This document shows, in pieces, positions 59,890 to 64,000 of a DNA stretch of 64,000 nucleotides. The position numbers and the translations under genes are program-made. The DNA is from an uncultured Erythrobacter sp. Its GTDB lineage: Bacteria > Pseudomonadota > Alphaproteobacteria > Sphingomonadales > Sphingomonadaceae. A model generated the notes under the pieces. The model ran no database searches. It saw nothing but the letters and a program-made list of their open reading frames with translations, and was not told the DNA's origin. The DNA lies in the NCBI GenBank assembly GCA_947501215.1, contig CANMUS010000002.1, positions 124,001-188,000 of the forward strand, read 5' to 3'. Position 1 is the stretch's first letter, and every line of letters starts with the position of its first letter.

Positions 59890-60812
59890 GCGAGCAGGTC
59901 TTTCGCCCGCTCGCAATCGCGCTCCATCTGCTCGATCAGCGTATCGAGACTGTCGAATTTCGCCTCGCCGCGCAGGAAGTGGTGGAAGGACACCTCGATT
60001 TCCTGCCCGTAGAGATCGCCGGAGAAGTCGAAGAAATAGGGCTCGAGCAATTCCTTGGGCGGATCGAATTGCGGGCGCACGCCGATATTCGCCGCGCCTT
60101 TCAGCTCCTGCCCGGTCGAGAGGATCCTCCCGGTGACGGCGTAGATCCCGTATTTCGGGCGCAGGTAGTGTTCGATCGGGAGGTTCGCGGTGGGATAGCC
60201 GATCTCGCGTCCGCGCTTGTCGCCATGCTGCACGATGCCGCGAATCGCGAAGGGTCGGGTCAGCAGGCGCGCGGCCTCCTGCGGATCGCCTTCGCGCAAG
60301 GCATCGCGCACCCGGCTGGAGGAGACGGGCTTGTCGTGGTCCATCACCGGCGTCGCGGCGCGCGCTTCGATGCCGACCTCCTTGCCGAGGCTCACCAGCT
60401 TGTCGAAATTGCCGCCACGCGCCTTGCCGAAAGTGAAGTCCTCGCCCGTGACCACGCCCGCCACGCCGAGATGCTCGCCGAGCAGCTTGCGGACGAAATC
60501 CTCCGCCGTCGTCCCCGCCAGTTCGGCGTCGAAATGGAACACCAGCATCGCGGTGGCCCCGGCGGCGAGGTAGAGTTCCTGCCGCTGCTCCAGCGTCGTC
60601 AGGCGGAAGGGCGGCGCGTCGGGCTGGAAATGGCGCACGGGATGCGGATCGAAAGTGGCGATGATGCTGGGCCGGCCCTCGGCGCGCGCCCAGTCGATCG
60701 CCTGCCGCGCGACCGCCTGATGGCCGAGATGGAACCCGTCGAAATTGCCGAGCGCGATCACTGCGCCGCGCAGGCTCTCGGGCAATTCGTCGCGGTGATC
60801 GAGGAACCTCAC
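59886..60812 (-). CDS. ribF: Bifunctional riboflavin kinase/FAD synthetase
   Basis: A 308-residue enzyme making FMN and FAD from riboflavin. The N-terminal FMN adenylyltransferase domain has IALGNFDGFHLGHQAVARQA (about 17-36), ATFDPHPVRHFQPD (about 50) and SSSRVRDALREGDPQEAARL (about 155). The C-terminal riboflavin kinase domain has YPTANLPIEHYLRPKYGIYA and ANIGVRPQFDPP. GTG at 60812 overlaps the folA stop; upstream codons are a shadow of folA. Confidence 0.95.
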   Translation of the reverse strand: MRFLDHRDELPESLRGAVIALGNFDGFHLGHQAVARQAIDWARAEGRPSIIATFDPHPVRHFQPDAPPFRLTTLEQRQELYLAAGATAMLVFHFDAELAGTTAEDFVRKLLGEHLGVAGVVTGEDFTFGKARGGNFDKLVSLGKEVGIEARAATPVMDHDKPVSSSRVRDALREGDPQEAARLLTRPFAIRGIVQHGDKRGREIGYPTANLPIEHYLRPKYGIYAVTGRILSTGQELKGAANIGVRPQFDPPKELLEPYFFDFSGDLYGQEIEVSFHHFLRGEAKFDSLDTLIEQMERDCERAKDLLA

Positions 60813-61315
60813 GCCGCGCTTTCGCCGACGCGTTCGTAGGTGAGGAAGGAATAGGCCGGGATCTCGCCCTCGGCCTCGAAATCCTGCCGTCCGGCGATCT
60901 CCCATTCGGGGCCGAGCGGCTGCATGAACACGTCGCCGTCGAATTCCTGGTGGATTTGCGTCAGCTCCACCCGCTCTGCCTGCGGCAGGAAGACATCGAA
61001 AATCGCCGCGCCGCCGATGACGGCGATGTCGGTCTCCCCGGCGACGGCCAGCGCTTCCTCGACCGAGCGAACGACTTCCGCGCCGGTCGAGTCCCACCGC
61101 TCGCGCCGGGTCAGCACGAGATGGCGGCGGCCGGGCAGCAGGCCGGGCAGGCTCTCGAAGGTCTTGCGGCCCATGATCATCGGCAGGCCCCGTTTGTCCG
61201 GCCCCATCGTCAGCGTCTTGAATCGCTTGAGGTCGGCAGGCAGGTGCCAGGGCAGGCGGCCGTCCTTGCCAATCGCGCCATTGGCGGCGCGGGCGTAGAT
61301 GCAGAACAGGCTCAT
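60809..61315 (-). CDS. folA: Dihydrofolate reductase
   Basis: A 168-residue DHFR reducing dihydrofolate with NADPH. The N-terminus FCIYARAANGAIGKDGRLPW holds the substrate loop and Trp. HLPADLKRFKTLTMG (about 24-38) has the catalytic Asp, and MIMGRKTFESLPGLLPGRRH and DIAVIGGAAIFDVFLPQAER complete the NADPH site. It overlaps purK upstream and ribF downstream by four bases each. It has no thymidylate synthase neighbour, the more common partner. Confidence 0.95.
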   Translation of the reverse strand: MSLFCIYARAANGAIGKDGRLPWHLPADLKRFKTLTMGPDKRGLPMIMGRKTFESLPGLLPGRRHLVLTRRERWDSTGAEVVRSVEEALAVAGETDIAVIGGAAIFDVFLPQAERVELTQIHQEFDGDVFMQPLGPEWEIAGRQDFEAEGEIPAYSFLTYERVGESAA

Positions 61316-62370
61316 GCGCGCGTCAGTCGCGTCAGATGGCCCATCTTGCGCCCCTCGCGCACCTCTCGCTTGCCGTAATCGTGCAGATGGCTGTCGGCAT
61401 CGGCGAGGAAGGCGTACGCACCCTCGATCTCAGAGCCCAGGATATTGCGCATCTCCACGCCCGCCGCGGTGGTGGCGGTATCGCCGAGCGGCAGGCCTGC
61501 GACGGCGCGGATGTGATTCTCGAACTGGCTGGTGGCCGCGCCCTCGATCGTCCAGTGGCCCGAATTGTGCACTCGGGGGGCCATCTCGTTGAAGATCGGC
61601 CCTTCATGCGTGGCGAAAAATTCGCAGGTCAACACGCCGACATACTTTAGCGCATCGGCGACTTCGCCCGCCAGCCGCCGGGCTTCGACGACCTGCGCAT
61701 CGACCAGCTCGCCCGCCGGCCATAGCGAGGCCGACAATATTCCGTCCTCATGCACGTTGCGCGTGCTGTCCCAGAAGCGGATTTCGCCATCCTGCCCGCG
61801 CACGAGGATGACCGAAAACTCCGCCCCGAACTCGACGAAGCCTTCGTAGATCAGCGGAGCGTCGGGGAGGCGCAGCGCGTCCGCATCGCGGCTCGATCCG
61901 ATACGCCACTGGCCCTTGCCGTCGTATCCGTCGCGCCGGGTCTTGAGGATGCCGGGCGCACCGAGGCGATCGACCGCCGCCATCAGCTCGCCGGGCGAAT
62001 CGACGCGGGCATAGGCTGCGGGCTTCCCGCCGAGACCCTCGACGAAGCGCTTCTCGTTCAGCCGGTCCTGCGCCGTTTCCAGCGCGCGCGGATGCGGGAA
62101 GATGCGGCCTTCCGGCATCGCCACGGCAGTGGCGACAGGGACGTTTTCGAACTCCCACGTCACGACATCGCATTTGGCGGCGAAGGCGGCGAGCGCGGCG
62201 GTATCGTCCCAGCGATTGGTGAACACATCGTCGCAGACGTCCTCGGCCACGGTGTCGCCGTCGGGTGCGTAGGCGATACAGCGATAGCCGAGCTGGACGG
62301 CACTCATCGCCATCATCCGGCCGAGCTGGCCGCCCCCGAGTATGCCGATCGTGCCCCCGCGCTTCAGCAT
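61312..62370 (-). CDS. purK: 5-(carboxyamino)imidazole ribonucleotide synthase
   Basis: A 352-residue ATP-grasp enzyme that makes N5-CAIR from AIR, bicarbonate and ATP. It has TIGILGGGQLGRMMAMSAVQ (about 7-26), GILKTRRDGYDGKGQWRI (ATP site, about 135-152) and FNEMAPRVHNSGHWTIEGAA (about 257-276). Its ATG shares one base with the purE stop and its end overlaps folA by four bases. Confidence 0.96.
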   Translation of the reverse strand: MLKRGGTIGILGGGQLGRMMAMSAVQLGYRCIAYAPDGDTVAEDVCDDVFTNRWDDTAALAAFAAKCDVVTWEFENVPVATAVAMPEGRIFPHPRALETAQDRLNEKRFVEGLGGKPAAYARVDSPGELMAAVDRLGAPGILKTRRDGYDGKGQWRIGSSRDADALRLPDAPLIYEGFVEFGAEFSVILVRGQDGEIRFWDSTRNVHEDGILSASLWPAGELVDAQVVEARRLAGEVADALKYVGVLTCEFFATHEGPIFNEMAPRVHNSGHWTIEGAATSQFENHIRAVAGLPLGDTATTAAGVEMRNILGSEIEGAYAFLADADSHLHDYGKREVREGRKMGHLTRLTRA

Positions 62371-62865
62371 CAGTCGACCGGCCGCTCGGTCACGGCCTCG
62401 CTGCGGGCGGCGCGCCAGTCCTGCAATCGCTGCGAGAGGTCTGCGTCGTGGTTGGCGAGGATCGCGGCGGCGAGCAGGCCCGCATTGGTCGCGCCTGCCT
62501 GGCCGATCGCCAGGGTCCCCACGGGGACCCCGGCAGGCATCTGGACGATGGAAAGCAGGCTGTCCTCACCCGACAGCGCTTTCGATTGCACCGGCACACC
62601 CAGCACCGGCAGATGCGTCAGCGCCGCGATCATGCCCGGCAGATGCGCCGCGCCGCCCGCACCGGCGATGATGACCTCGAACCCGGCCTTGGCCGCGCCT
62701 TTGGCGAAGTCGTACATACGGTCGGGCGTCCGGTGCGCCGAGACGATCCGCACGTCGCTCTCGACCTCGAGCTCATCGAGCACATCGGCAGCGCAGCGCA
62801 TAGTGTCCCAGTCGGACTGGCTACCCATGACTATCGCGACTTTCGGCGAGCTTGGGGCAGCCATC

Positions 62866-62873
<8 letters not shown>
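62370..62873 (-). CDS. purE: N5-carboxyaminoimidazole ribonucleotide mutase
   Basis: A 167-residue class I PurE converting N5-CAIR to CAIR. The motif [20 protein letters not shown] (about 12-31) and [13 protein letters not shown] (about 46) are diagnostic; [18 protein letters not shown] closes the site. It pairs with purK directly downstream, completing the two-step carboxylation. Its start overlaps the gpmA end by eight bases. Confidence 0.97.
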
Positions 62874-63552
<679 letters not shown>

Positions 63553-63583
63553 CGATGCTCCCCGGCTTGCGTGGCCTCGCGCG

Positions 63584-63727
63584 TTAGCGGTCCGGCCCAT
63601 CCTTGGAAAGCCCGTCCTCGCCCGAGTCGCGCAATTCGCGGGTCTGGGCCTTGCGGCGGCGAAGGTTCTCCCGAAGTTTCGCGGCAAGGCGCTCTTCGCG
63701 GGTCGATTTGTCGGTGTCGGCGCTCAT
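63584..63727 (-). CDS. Small charged protein of unknown function
   Basis: A 47-residue protein (MSADTDKSTREERLAAKLRE onward) with AAAAGG six bases before its ATG. It is Arg/Lys/Glu-rich and probably one amphipathic helix. I recall similar tiny proteins beside gpmA in sphingomonads but cannot confirm. It lies 31 bases upstream of gpmA on the same strand and could be the first gene of that run. It might instead be a leader peptide. Confidence 0.6.
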   Translation of the reverse strand: MSADTDKSTREERLAAKLRENLRRRKAQTRELRDSGEDGLSKDGPDR

Positions 63728-63838
63728 CGCGCAACCTTTTGCCAATTTCGCTGCGCGGCTCAAGCGAAGGTTGACTTTGCCGCCCGCTCTGCCATTAGCG
63801 CGCGCCTCCACCCCGCGAGGTTCTTGCGGTGGACCCGT

Positions 63839-63913
63839 GCTGCTGTAGCTCAGTGGTAGAGCGCACCCTTGGTAAGGGTGAGGCCGGGAGTTCAATCCTC
63901 CCCAGCAGCACCA
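63839..63913 (+). tRNA. tRNA-Thr (anticodon GGT)
   Basis: The acceptor stem GCTGCTG/CAGCAGC, D-arm GCTC-AGTGGTA-GAGC, anticodon arm CACCC-TTGGTAA-GGGTG with anticodon GGT, and T-arm GGGAG-TTCAATC-CTCCC are complete. The discriminator is A and CCA is encoded (63911-63913). Confidence 0.97.
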
Positions 63914-63935
63914 TTTTTCGAAGAAAAATGGTTTT
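63911..63935 (+). terminator. Intrinsic terminator of tRNA-Thr
   Basis: CCATTTTTC and GAAAAATGG form a 9-bp stem with a GAA loop, followed by TTTTC. The left arm starts at the encoded CCA, so termination is immediately after the tRNA. Confidence 0.75.
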
Positions 63936-63944
63936 CTTGTTTTG

Positions 63945-64000
63945 CGCATCGACATCCGTCGATGCGTCCTCGCTATGCGTGCAGCAAGCTGCACCCGCTG
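63945..64000 (+). repeat. ATCC-loop hairpin, copy 5, with second stem, cut by the window edge
   Basis: Stem CGCATCGAC / GTCGATGCG around ATCC (63945-63966) is followed by TCCTCGCT (63967-63974) and a second stem GTGCAGC/GCTGCAC with a two-base AA spacer (63979-63994), then CCGCTG. This order matches the minus strand of 54914-54856 (ATCC hairpin, TCCTCGCT, stem, CGCTG). The element runs off the window. Confidence 0.65.

Overview
The window reads as chromosomal DNA of a sphingomonad, most likely an Erythrobacteraceae member (Erythrobacter, Qipengyuania or Altererythrobacter type). The basis is high GC, a TonB-dependent receptor next to a GMC oxidoreductase, a MipZ division regulator, a petABC bc1 operon, a DUF3035 lipoprotein after lspA, and sphingomonad-type palindromic repeats around CTTCGACAGGCTCAG. 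Genus and family are inferred from recalled protein similarity, not from a search. Coding density is very high, most genes lie on the minus strand, and many neighbours overlap by 1 to 8 bases.

Region by region: 1-4.3 kb holds a GMC flavoenzyme converging on a TonB-dependent receptor. 4.3-6.2 kb is glnK-amtB behind a good sigma-54 promoter. 6.2-9.5 kb holds a DNase I-fold hydrolase, an alpha/beta hydrolase and prfC. 9.5-17.4 kb is rpmI-rplT and pheS-pheT-SDR, with three tandem AraC-type regulators between the two blocks. 17.5-22.1 kb carries prs, a HisN-like phosphatase, two SDRs and glpX. 22.2-25.4 kb has two small secreted paralogues set between glpX and hom, then an unknown secreted protein. 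25.8-29.6 kb is a TonB energiser locus: tonB-exbB-exbD-exbD, a terminator, then two further ExbD-like genes, the last without the membrane aspartate. 29.6-36.8 kb is a minus-strand run mipZ - J-protein - phosphomannomutase - DUF2059 - J-like membrane protein - Lhr-type helicase. 37-45.8 kb holds a CsgG-family protein, panC with a probable CTG start, tRNA-Gly, an OmpA lipoprotein, a cation/proton antiporter, apt, the cytochrome bc1 operon and pgeF. 45.8-54.6 kb holds pepN, an epimerase-like protein, an EamA exporter, a threonine aldolase-like enzyme, a GNAT, two PH-domain membrane proteins and a dienoyl-CoA-reductase-like SDR. 54.9-63.7 kb is a tightly overlapping run: small protein, gpmA, purE, purK, folA, ribF, GDPD, ileS, lspA, DUF3035. 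The window ends with tRNA-Thr and a repeat.

The functional content is mostly housekeeping (translation, purine and folate metabolism, respiration, nitrogen sensing) with outer-membrane import. The least explained material is in repeats and paralogue clusters. There is a family of hairpins with an invariant ATCC loop and changing, always complementary stems. Two copies of a larger hairpin differ at four stem positions that are all compensated while their 15-base loop is identical. A palindromic repeat pair sits in frame inside ileS. The fourth ExbD-like gene lacks the proton-path aspartate.
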